Source: Celeribacter ethanolicus | GTDB lineage: Bacteria > Pseudomonadota > Alphaproteobacteria > Rhodobacterales > Rhodobacteraceae | Direction of reading: 5' to 3' | Assembly: GCF_001550095.1 (NCBI RefSeq) | Contig: NZ_LRUC01000046.1 | Span: 1-64,000, forward strand | Length of the DNA stretch: 64,000 nucleotides | Shown here: positions 25,040 to 32,165 of the stretch, in pieces | Layout: each line of letters opens with the position of its first letter | How positions within the stretch are numbered: the first letter of the stretch is position 1 | Program-made: the position numbers and the translations under genes | The notes under the pieces: generated by a model | What the model was told of the DNA's origin: nothing | What the model saw: the letters and a program-made list of their open reading frames with translations, nothing else | Databases searched by the model: none

Positions 25040-26044
25040 ATGTCCCTTGGTGGGATGCATCAGATCCATGGGCGGCCAGAGGCCCTTCCGCTGTCCGCCT
25101 CGCCGCTCTTTGCCTCCACCGATGTGGACGAGGCCCGCGCGCGGGTGGCGGAGGTCTATTGCGATCACCGGCTCGATCCGATGGGGCGCGGGCGGTTCGA
25201 GGCGCGGCACAACCGGCTGTCGGGGCGCGCTCTGTCGGTCAATGTGATGACCTATACGGCGAAGACGATGATCACGCCCGGGGCGCTGCGCGACTTCTAC
25301 CTGTTCCAATATCCGCTCTCCGGGCATGCCTCGATTGCCAACGGCACGAACTGCCACGAGATCGGCGGCGGTCGTGGCGGTGTGGTGAATCCGGAAGAGG
25401 ATACCTGCATGATCTGGGGCGAGGGCTGTGCGCAGTTGATGATCCAGGTCCGGCGCGAGGCGCTGCAAAAGGCGGCGCGGAGCCATTTCGGTCTGCCGAC
25501 GGGGCAGAGCCTGCGGTTCTCAGGCGCTAATGACATGCGCGCGGGAGAGGGCAAGGCCTTCCTTGGGCTGTTGAGCTATGCGATGAGCGGCGAGGGTCTT
25601 TTGGGGGCGGGAGGGCTGATGGGGCAGCAATTGGAGACCATGCTGATGGTCGGGTTGTTGCAGACCCAGCGGCACAATCTTTCGGATCGGGCGGCGGAGA
25701 CCGGCGGGCCCTTGCCGCGAGCGGTGCGTCTGGCGGAGGAATATATGCGCGCGCATCTCACGGAGGCGATCACGCTCGAAACGCTCGCGCGTGCGGTCGG
25801 GGTGAGCGAGCGGGCGTTGCAGGCGGCGTTTCGGGCCGGGCGGGGACGCTCCCCGATGACGGTGTTGCGCGACCTGCGGCTGGAGCGCGCCTGGCAGGAG
25901 CTGAGCCATCCGGGGCCTGCCACCCGTGTCACCGAGGTAGCGATGCAGCTCGGGTTCTTTCATCTCGGGCGGTTTTCCGAACAGTACCGGCGCAAATTCG
26001 GCTGCACGCCCAGCGAGACCTTGCGGGGTGCGGGGCGGCTTTGA
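25040..26044 (+). CDS. AraC-family regulator with AraC-binding-like N-terminal domain
   Basis: About 334 residues. The C-terminal 100 residues carry two helix-turn-helix units (EAITLETLARAVGVSERALQAAFRAGRGRSPMTVLRDLRLERAW; TEVAMQLGFFHLGRFSEQYRRKFGCTPSETLR). Residues 1-200 look like the AraC_binding_2 sensor. A much longer in-frame reading to 22466 crosses real minus-strand genes and is spurious; ATG 25040, with GGGGG ahead, is the first sensible start. It is divergent from the SDR/monooxygenase/reductase operon, exactly as AraC-type IifR in indole-oxidation clusters, so it probably activates that operon. Confidence 0.87.
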   Translation: MSLGGMHQIHGRPEALPLSASPLFASTDVDEARARVAEVYCDHRLDPMGRGRFEARHNRLSGRALSVNVMTYTAKTMITPGALRDFYLFQYPLSGHASIANGTNCHEIGGGRGGVVNPEEDTCMIWGEGCAQLMIQVRREALQKAARSHFGLPTGQSLRFSGANDMRAGEGKAFLGLLSYAMSGEGLLGAGGLMGQQLETMLMVGLLQTQRHNLSDRAAETGGPLPRAVRLAEEYMRAHLTEAITLETLARAVGVSERALQAAFRAGRGRSPMTVLRDLRLERAWQELSHPGPATRVTEVAMQLGFFHLGRFSEQYRRKFGCTPSETLRGAGRL

Positions 26045-26059
26045 GAGCATCGGCTCTGA

Positions 26060-26620
26060 TTATCGCCTGTGCGTGGCAACTACGCGCGAGGCCTCTTCGT
26101 AAATCCCCGACAGCATGTTGAGCGTGCGTGAGACCTCTTCGAGCCTCTGGGCGAAATCCGGCATCTCGCGCAATTCCTTGACCAGCAGACGACGGCGGAT
26201 CTCGGCATAGACATCGGTGGTGGATTTGCCCTTGTCCGTCGCCTCATAGGTCACGCCGGTGCGGCTTGTGCCCTGTTTGGTGATGAGCCCGGCTGAGACC
26301 ATTTTTCTGAGTGAATACTGAATGTTGGGAATGTCGTCTCGATTGCTGAGCCGGGCCAGTTCCTTGATCGACTTTGGGCGGTCGTTCATCCGGATGATGT
26401 GCAGAAGCGCATTCTCAGGCCCGCTCAGCGTCAATCCGGAGGCGGCAATCAGGCATTCCGCCTGCCAGCGTCCAAAGCTTTCGAAAGTGCGCATCAGGGC
26501 GAATTCCATCTCCGTCGTGGCGATTTCCACATCGTCGGAGGAGAGGTGCCATTTGAAGTCGAGCCCGCGTGGACCTGTCTGTTCGTCGCTCACCGCTGAT
26601 CCCTTTTTCATCACGCACAT
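26060..26620 (-). CDS. Winged-helix (MarR-like) transcriptional regulator
   Basis: About 186 residues from ATG 26620 (start uncertain; ATG 26611 and longer readings exist). The winged helix lies about 75-145: GLTLSGPENALLHIIRMNDRPKSIKELARLSNRDDIPNIQYSLRKMVSAGLI then TGVTYEATDKGK. C-terminal helices provide the dimer interface. The family resembles the predicted winged-helix MarR relatives common in roseobacters. It is divergent from the luciferase-like monooxygenase (about 120 bp), whose promoter region has CTTCAAG-type motifs shared with the 2-aminobenzoyl-CoA operon, so it is a candidate regulator for both. Confidence 0.8.
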   Translation of the reverse strand: MCVMKKGSAVSDEQTGPRGLDFKWHLSSDDVEIATTEMEFALMRTFESFGRWQAECLIAASGLTLSGPENALLHIIRMNDRPKSIKELARLSNRDDIPNIQYSLRKMVSAGLITKQGTSRTGVTYEATDKGKSTTDVYAEIRRRLLVKELREMPDFAQRLEEVSRTLNMLSGIYEEASRVVATHRR

Positions 26621-26670
26621 TATTGCCCCAGTCTTTCCTGTCATGAGGCTTGACACAAGAGGCGTTAAAG

Positions 26671-26688
26671 CTTCAAGTTTTAAATAAA
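26671..26688 (+). promoter_or_regulatory. Operator-like motif shared with the 2-aminobenzoyl-CoA control region
   Basis: CTTCAAGTTTTAAATAAA agrees at 15 of 18 positions with 21723-21740. Both copies lie in AT-rich divergent promoter regions of the same island, so a common regulator may bind them. AT-rich composition raises the chance of coincidence. Confidence 0.35.
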
Positions 26689-26739
26689 AAATCAAAGCAA
26701 AACTCGAATCAAACGTAACGACCAACAGGAGACACACAC

Positions 26740-27828
26740 ATGGCACACAACAAGATGCTTCAGAGGGAAGGCTTCAAGCTCGGGACGTTCTCGTCGAACT
26801 GCTCCTCGGGCATGACGGTCAGCAAGGCCCCCGAACGCTGGGTCAATAGCTGGGAGAACAATCTCGAACTCGGCAAGATGCTGGATGAGGCGGGCATGGA
26901 TTTCATTCTGCCGATCGCGCGCTGGATCGGCTATGGCGGCGAGACGGATTTCCACGGCGGAGTTCTCGAAACCGTCACCTGGGCGACGGCTTTGCTGGCG
27001 AATACCAAAGATATTTCGGTCTTCGCCACGATCCACACCACCGCAAACCACCCGGTCGTCGTGGCCAAGCAGATCGCGACTATGGACCAGATCGGACAGG
27101 GGCGTGCGGGGCTCAATGTGGTCGCCGGCTGGAACAAGCCGGAATACGAGGCGCTGGGGCTCACCCTGCCGGAGGATCACGAAACCCGCTACGGTTATGC
27201 GCAGGAATGGTTCGACATCGTGCAGAAGCTTTGGACCGAGAAAGAGCATTTCGATTGGGAAGGAGAGTATTTCAACCTTAAAGGGGTGAAGGGCGATCCC
27301 TGGCCGCTCAACGGCGAGGTTCCGATTCTGAATGCCGCCGGGTCGGGCCTTGGCCGCGAGTTCGCGACGCAGAATGCCAATTACCTCTTCACCCCCGCGA
27401 TCGACCTCAGCCGTTCGGTCGGGGAAATCAGGGAGTTGCGCGAAAAGGCGGCGGGCAAGGGGCGCGATGTCGGCGTTCTGACCTTCAGCCATGTGATCTG
27501 TCGCCCGACCGAGGCCGAGGCGAAGGAATATCACGACTATATCATGAGCCAGATCGACTGGGAGGCGGTGGACAATCTGGTGAACCTGCAATTCGCCCAT
27601 GCCCAGAGCTTCCCGCACGACCTTCTGGCACAGATCCGCAATGTGATGGCGCTTGGCCATGGCGGTTTCCCCTTGATCGGCACGCCGGATCAGGTCGCCG
27701 AGGGGCTGATCAGGCTGCATGACGCGGGTTTTGCCGGTACGACGCTGTCCTTCGTAGATTACGTCGAGGAATTCCCCTATTTCCGCGATGAGGTTCTGCC
27801 ACGGCTTGCGGCTGCGGGCATCCGCTGA
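26740..27828 (+). CDS. Luciferase-like (LLM class) flavin-dependent monooxygenase, RutA-like group
   Basis: 362 residues, TIM-barrel LLM family. LGKMLDEAGMDFILPIARWIGYGGETDFHG, FATIHTTANHPVVVAKQIATMDQIGQGRAGLNVVAGWNKPEYEALG and NAAGSGLGREFATQNANYLF follow RutA (pyrimidine monooxygenase), which cleaves an amide C-N bond with flavin peroxide. Such enzymes need reduced FMN from a partner reductase; the flavin reductase at 22370 is the nearest. AACAGGAGA precedes the ATG. A role in opening a lactam-type intermediate (for example an oxindole) would fit the island but is speculative; other substrates such as sulfonates or nitro compounds are possible. Confidence 0.78.
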   Translation: MAHNKMLQREGFKLGTFSSNCSSGMTVSKAPERWVNSWENNLELGKMLDEAGMDFILPIARWIGYGGETDFHGGVLETVTWATALLANTKDISVFATIHTTANHPVVVAKQIATMDQIGQGRAGLNVVAGWNKPEYEALGLTLPEDHETRYGYAQEWFDIVQKLWTEKEHFDWEGEYFNLKGVKGDPWPLNGEVPILNAAGSGLGREFATQNANYLFTPAIDLSRSVGEIRELREKAAGKGRDVGVLTFSHVICRPTEAEAKEYHDYIMSQIDWEAVDNLVNLQFAHAQSFPHDLLAQIRNVMALGHGGFPLIGTPDQVAEGLIRLHDAGFAGTTLSFVDYVEEFPYFRDEVLPRLAAAGIR

Positions 27829-27961
27829 GCCGTTCTGTCGGTCCGCAGCGGGAAACCGGCCCTGTCCGCTTCGGTGGGCGGGGCTCTGCACCTGGTACAA
27901 ACGGAATGTTGCAAGGTTTTGATTGGAAAATACGGTGATCAAGCGATTTTCAAAGATGCAT

Positions 27962-27975
27962 TTGCGATAGATCAA
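27962..27975 (+). promoter_or_regulatory. FNR/CRP-family box upstream of the octaheme cytochrome
   Basis: TTGCG-ATAG-ATCAA agrees with the FNR-type consensus TTGAT-N4-ATCAA at eight of ten defined positions. It lies about 80 bp before the cytochrome ATG. A second ATCAA-bearing stretch is just upstream (27939-27943). It suggests control by oxygen limitation (FnrL) or by nitrogen oxides (Dnr/NnrR), whose sites look alike. Confidence 0.5.
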
Positions 27976-28054
27976 AGAGGTTGCGCATACGCTCGTATTC
28001 ACTGGGGTGAATTTATACCACGCACGAGGTGACTCGTGTGAATGGGAGGAGCAC

Positions 28055-29713
28055 ATGCACGCCAGCCGCAACACCACCGCGTTCGCCCGCCTTGCTTACA
28101 GCCTCGCGTTCGGCCTCACCGCCAGTGTCGCCTTCGCGCAGGAGGTGATCCCGCCCGTGCCCGGAGAGGGCTCGACGGCGGATCACTCGAAATTCGAGAT
28201 CCTGCAGCAGGAGTTCAAGTCCGGCCCCGAAGTTACGGCGGCCTGTCTGTCGTGCCATACCGAGGCGGACGATCAGGTCATGCATTCGATCCACTTCCAG
28301 TGGGAATTCGACAACCCGGTGACGGGCCAGACGCTTGGCAAGTCCAAGGTGATCAACGCCTTTTGCGGCAATGTCGTCGGCAACGAGCCGCGCTGTACCT
28401 CGTGTCACGCGGGCTATGGCTGGGACGACATGCACAGCGCGCCGCCGCAGCAATCGACCGCGGTCGACTGTCTCGTCTGTCACGACCAGTCCGGGCAATA
28501 TGCCAAGCTGTCGACCGGGGCCGGGCATCCGCCGCTGGGGGATGTTCCGGGCGAGCCGGTCAAGGGGCAGACGATCACCGGGGCCGATGCCTGGGCGGTC
28601 GATCTGATGAAATCGGCGCAAAGCGTGGGGATGCCGACGCGCGAGAATTGCGGCCAGTGCCATTTTTACGGTGGCGGCGGCGACAACGTGAAGCACGGCG
28701 ATCTGAGTTCGGCGCTTTACGATCCGGACATCCACACCGACGTGCATATGTCGAAAGACGGCGCCAATATGGTCTGTTCCGATTGCCACACGGAAGAGAG
28801 CCACAACTGGGCCGGGTCGCGCTATCTGATGGACGCGAAGGACACCATCGGTACGGGTGAGCCGGGTGAACATCGGTTCTCCGCCTCTTGCGAAAGCTGC
28901 CACAGCGACAGCCCGCATGAGGGCGATCTCATGGCGATCAAGCTCAATGACCACGTCGACAAAGTCGCCTGCCAGACCTGTCACATCCCGGAATTCGCCC
29001 GCGGCGGCGTGGCGACCAAGACCTATTGGGACTGGTCCACGGCGGGGCGGCTGAACGCCGAAGGTCAACCGATTGCCGAACATAATTTCACCCAAAGCGA
29101 CGGGCAGGAGTTGCACACTTACCTGACCATCAAAGGCGATTTCGAGTGGGGCGAGAATGTCGAGCCTTACTACGCCTGGTTCAATGGTGCGGTGGACTAC
29201 ACCCTGCCGGAAGAAGAGATCGACCCGACACAGGTCGTCGAGATCAACAAGGTGCTGGGCACGCCCGACGGCGAGGACAGCCGCATCTGGCCGTTCAAAC
29301 GCATGGTCGGGCGGCAATCCTATGATGCGGGCTATAACAAGCTGGCCTATTCCCACGTCTGGGGACCGACCACGGACACGGCCTTCTGGACCAATTACGA
29401 TTGGGGCAAGGCGATCGAGGCGGGAATGAAAGCCGCAGGCTCGCCCTATTCCGGCGAATACGGGTTCATCGACACTTATATGTACTGGCCGATCACCCAT
29501 ATGGTCGCGCCTGCCGACGAGGCGATGGATTGCGCCGAATGCCACGCGGAAGACGGGCGTCTTGTCGGCCTCGCGGGCGTCGTGATGCCGGGGACCAACC
29601 CGAATTCCATCGTCGGGCGCCTAGGCCAGCTTCTCGTGCTGCTCTCCGCGCTCGGTGTCGTCGGTCATGGCCTGTTGCGGCTCCTGTCGCGCGGTAAAGG
29701 AGGAACCCACTGA
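28055..29713 (+). CDS. Octaheme c-type cytochrome, tetrathionate reductase (OTR) family
   Basis: About 552 residues with a Sec signal peptide (LAYSLAFGLTASVAFAQ). Eight CXXCH heme motifs are visible: CLSCH, CTSCH, CLVCH, CGQCH, CSDCH, CESCH, CQTCH and CAECH. Spacing and content (HSIHFQWEF, CHAGYGWDDMHSAPPQ, YWPITHMVAP) fit the octaheme tetrathionate reductase family. A C-terminal helix (LLVLLSALGVVGHGLLRLL) anchors it. Shewanella OTR reduces tetrathionate, nitrite and hydroxylamine in vitro; physiological role unclear. GGGAGGA precedes ATG 28055. It overlaps the cytochrome b gene by one base, so both likely form one membrane-attached redox complex. Confidence 0.9.
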   Translation: MHASRNTTAFARLAYSLAFGLTASVAFAQEVIPPVPGEGSTADHSKFEILQQEFKSGPEVTAACLSCHTEADDQVMHSIHFQWEFDNPVTGQTLGKSKVINAFCGNVVGNEPRCTSCHAGYGWDDMHSAPPQQSTAVDCLVCHDQSGQYAKLSTGAGHPPLGDVPGEPVKGQTITGADAWAVDLMKSAQSVGMPTRENCGQCHFYGGGGDNVKHGDLSSALYDPDIHTDVHMSKDGANMVCSDCHTEESHNWAGSRYLMDAKDTIGTGEPGEHRFSASCESCHSDSPHEGDLMAIKLNDHVDKVACQTCHIPEFARGGVATKTYWDWSTAGRLNAEGQPIAEHNFTQSDGQELHTYLTIKGDFEWGENVEPYYAWFNGAVDYTLPEEEIDPTQVVEINKVLGTPDGEDSRIWPFKRMVGRQSYDAGYNKLAYSHVWGPTTDTAFWTNYDWGKAIEAGMKAAGSPYSGEYGFIDTYMYWPITHMVAPADEAMDCAECHAEDGRLVGLAGVVMPGTNPNSIVGRLGQLLVLLSALGVVGHGLLRLLSRGKGGTH

Positions 29714-30384
29714 TGTCCAAACGTTTCGTCAAGGTCTATCCCCGCTTCGAGCGGCTCTGGCACTGGACCCAGGCGCTGTTGATCGCGGTTCTGATGTTCA
29801 CCGGCTTGCGGGTCAGCGGCGTGCATGAGCTTATCCCCTTCGGCCCGGCGGTCATGCTGCACACGCTCTCGGCTCTGACATTGCTGGTGGTCTGGATCTT
29901 CGCCACCTTCTGGCTGTTCACCACCGGCACCTGGCGGCAGTTCCTGCCGAAGGTCGAAGGTATGCTCGCCACCGCGCGCTACTATGCCTATGGCATCTTC
30001 AAGGGCGAGGAACCACCTTATCAGAAACAGATGCTGCGCAAACACAACCCCCTTCAGGCCGCGACCTATTTCGGGCTGAAATGGGTCGTCTTCCCGGCGA
30101 TCTGGGTCTCGGGTATCATCTACCTGACCTATAATTTCTGGGACAGCGGGGCGGACAGCACCTTCGTTCTCGAAGTGGTGCGCAACATTCACCTGCTGGC
30201 GGCCTATGTGATCTTTGCCTTCGTGATCGTTCACGTCTACCTGCTGACCACGGGGCATGGATTCCGCGAACATGTCAAACCGATGGTGACCGGCTACGAT
30301 TGCATTGAACTGACGCCGGAACAGGAGGCCTATCTCGAGAGCAACGAGCCAGGGCGGCTCAAACCGGTGGCGCCTGCGGAATAG
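29713..30384 (+). CDS. Cytochrome b (prokaryotic b561/formate-dehydrogenase-gamma-like) partner of the octaheme cytochrome
   Basis: 223 residues with four membrane helices (about 17-38, 45-70, 120-142 and 160-185). Histidines suitable as heme b ligands are in FERLWHWTQ, MLHTLSA, RNIHLLAAY and FVIVHVYLL, the pattern of diheme b561-type quinol subunits. It presumably takes electrons from quinol and passes them to the periplasmic octaheme domain (or the reverse). One-base overlap with the upstream gene (TGATG) indicates translational coupling. A strong terminator follows. Confidence 0.88.
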   Translation: MSKRFVKVYPRFERLWHWTQALLIAVLMFTGLRVSGVHELIPFGPAVMLHTLSALTLLVVWIFATFWLFTTGTWRQFLPKVEGMLATARYYAYGIFKGEEPPYQKQMLRKHNPLQAATYFGLKWVVFPAIWVSGIIYLTYNFWDSGADSTFVLEVVRNIHLLAAYVIFAFVIVHVYLLTTGHGFREHVKPMVTGYDCIELTPEQEAYLESNEPGRLKPVAPAE

Positions 30385-30414
30385 ATTGTCGGGACAGAGA
30401 TAGAGACTGAGAAA

Positions 30415-30440
30415 ACGGCACCATTTTGGTGCCGTTTTTG
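30415..30440 (+). terminator. Rho-independent terminator of the octaheme operon
   Basis: ACGGCACCA pairs with TGGTGCCGT around a three-base loop, followed by TTTTTG. It lies 30 bp after the cytochrome b stop. Confidence 0.9.
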
Positions 30441-30450
30441 TTTGTCTGGA

Positions 30451-30834
30451 TCACTTGGGGAGAACCACGGCAGTGCCTGAAACGTCGCGGCACGACCAGC
30501 TCAGAGGGCAGATGTGGGGCGCACCGATCTTTGCGTTGATCACGGCATCGGCGCCAAGCTCGGCGGCTTCGATCCGCAATTTCTTTTCTGCATCTGCAAC
30601 CGATGGCGTCGGATGGAACGCGGTCACCTTGCCAACGCTGGCCTCAATTTGCCCAAGCTCCTTGTAGCGCCCGCCGTTGATCGTCGCGGCCTGGGTCAAT
30701 GCGATCTGATCGACCGGCGTTGCGGAACTTTGTGCTGCGACAGCGGCTTGTTTGTCGAGCTGCCCCGGATAAGCCATGGGTTCAACACAGGCGGTCAGAA
30801 GCAACAAGGGCAGGGGGAGAAATCTCTTTTTCAT
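30451..30834 (-). CDS. Small lipoprotein with YbjQ/RcsF-like core
   Basis: 127 residues. The start MKKRFLPLPLLLLTAC is a lipoprotein signal with the lipobox LTAC, giving mature Cys near 16. The mature part contains GRYKELGQIEASVGK and KKLRIEAAELGADAVINAKI, the pattern of small beta-alpha domains found in YbjQ-like and RcsF-like proteins that track envelope state or bind metals. Two further cysteines (CPLSWSC) could form a disulfide, as in RcsF. Specific function unknown. Confidence 0.75.
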   Translation of the reverse strand: MKKRFLPLPLLLLTACVEPMAYPGQLDKQAAVAAQSSATPVDQIALTQAATINGGRYKELGQIEASVGKVTAFHPTPSVADAEKKLRIEAAELGADAVINAKIGAPHICPLSWSCRDVSGTAVVLPK

Positions 30835-30927
30835 CTCAAAGTCTCTTTCTGAAAGGGTTTTGCAGGTTCGATAACAGGACGAACCCGATGGGAAAGGTCA
30901 TATAAATCTTTCACGAGCGGTTACCAA

Positions 30928-30957
30928 CAAAAAAAGCCGCCCGGATGGGGCGGCTTT
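30928..30957 (-). terminator. Rho-independent terminator of the DUF882 gene
   Basis: On the minus strand AAAGCCGCC pairs with GGCGGCTTT across a seven-base loop and is followed by a run of T residues (A run at 30928-30935 on the plus strand). It lies 30 bp downstream of the DUF882 stop codon. Confidence 0.88.
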
Positions 30958-30986
30958 CCAAAGCTGTTCGGGATCAGCCTTCTGTC

Positions 30987-31556
30987 TCAACCGTTCCAGG
31001 TGCGGACCACGCCGCAATCCATGTGCACGAAGTTGGAGCCACGGTAGGTGCCCACGCCACCGGCGGAGCAGGATTTCGCAGCAGAGGCCATTTGCGACAC
31101 CGAGCGCGACTTGAGGCGCAGGTCTGCGGCCTGACCCCGCATGTGCAGGGAGTTCTTGGCAACGCCGCCGGAGCGGGCGCGCAGCATGGCGTTGGTCTCG
31201 GGGGAGCGGTAGCCGGACAGGAGCATGTAGGGCTCGTCGGTTTCCATCAGGCGATGCGCGGCGGTCATGATGTCCACGGTGCGCGCGTCGATCGCCTTGA
31301 GTTTGGAATTGCGCCAGTCGCGCATGAAATAGGTGACTTCTTTGAGCGCTTCCGGGATGTATTCGCCTTCGACCCAGTAGATCGTGTCAATGCTCTCACC
31401 GGTGCGGCCCGAGTACATGTTGATGCGGCGGATGTCGCCGGAGCCGCGCAGGAAGCCAGCGGCATTGGCATAGACCGGAGCTGCGCTGATGGCTGTTGCT
31501 GCAAATCCGCGAAGAAGCCCGCGGCGTGAAATCACACCCGAAGTGGTTTTGGTCAT
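30987..31556 (-). CDS. DUF882 (YcbK-like, peptidase M15-type) murein-associated protein with Tat signal
   Basis: About 189 residues. A twin-arginine signal (SRRGLLRGFAATAISAAPVYANA) shows Tat export. The mature body contains LKAIDARTVDIMTAAHRLM, LSGYRSPETNAMLRARS, KNSLHMRGQAADLRL and SNFVHMDCG, where His/Asp residues form the zinc site of M15-type DD-carboxypeptidase folds. YcbK (MepK) cleaves 3-3 crosslinks in E. coli, made by YcbB-type L,D-transpeptidases; here such an enzyme lies divergently at 32166. ATG 31556 is favoured over a longer GTG form because the Tat motif follows it directly. Confidence 0.85.
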   Translation of the reverse strand: MTKTTSGVISRRGLLRGFAATAISAAPVYANAAGFLRGSGDIRRINMYSGRTGESIDTIYWVEGEYIPEALKEVTYFMRDWRNSKLKAIDARTVDIMTAAHRLMETDEPYMLLSGYRSPETNAMLRARSGGVAKNSLHMRGQAADLRLKSRSVSQMASAAKSCSAGGVGTYRGSNFVHMDCGVVRTWNG

Positions 31557-32165
31557 TCTCAAAAGCGTCCCGTCGCTTACCTGTTCCCGCCTCATGCGGT
31601 CTTGCTGTTGCGTGCCGATTGTTTCGACACTTCTTGCCGTTTGTTTACGGCATTCTTTACCATGTTTTCGCCAGCACCATGACGGGTATCAAACCCGGCA
31701 CGTTTTCTGGTCCTTTTGACCGGATTATGAAGGGTTTTGCCTTCGAACCCGTCGGACACACAGTAAAGTAACGATCTGTTCACCGTTCTGACAGCTTTAT
31801 GGCACATTGCGATTCTTCGGCCAAGCATCGGTTTGCCCGGATTTGCCGGGAATGCGGGCGATCGGCAGTTTTTTGCGCAATTTGCAGCTATCCGCTTGTC
31901 TGTTGCCGGAAAAACACGCGGATTTGGCCGTCGAACGGAGCAAAAATGTCTCAATATTTGGGCATGGAACGAGGAACGGATGCTGTTTCGCCTTCCGGAA
32001 GAGGGCATTTCGATCAGGCTTTGCCGTGCAGCTTCGTGCGCGGTTTAAGGGGAAAGATGCCGTTTTCTTCCCTTATCTGTGATGTGTTGTGCTTTTGGCA
32101 CATGTGTCCCCAGGGTGCATTCTTCCCCCTGACGCAAAGTCGCAATCTCCTGTAGGCTCGCTGAA
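31557..32165. other. Long gene-free region between the DUF882 and L,D-transpeptidase genes
   Basis: Roughly 600 bp without a convincing gene. Short frames here are Cys-, Arg- and Ser-rich and do not look coding. Base composition is lower in GC than the flanks. Promoters of both divergent genes must lie here; no clear hairpin, terminator or repeat was found, so a small RNA or leader peptide cannot be argued from sequence alone. Confidence 0.4.

Noticed and set aside
28013-29545. Minus-strand 510-residue frame over the octaheme gene
   Set aside because: The opposite strand encodes eight CXXCH motifs and a signal peptide; this frame has no recognisable domain.
31592-32008. Minus-strand 138-residue frame in the gap between the DUF882 and L,D-transpeptidase genes
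   Set aside because: Ser/Arg-rich with no ribosome site, no domain and atypical composition; treated as non-coding.
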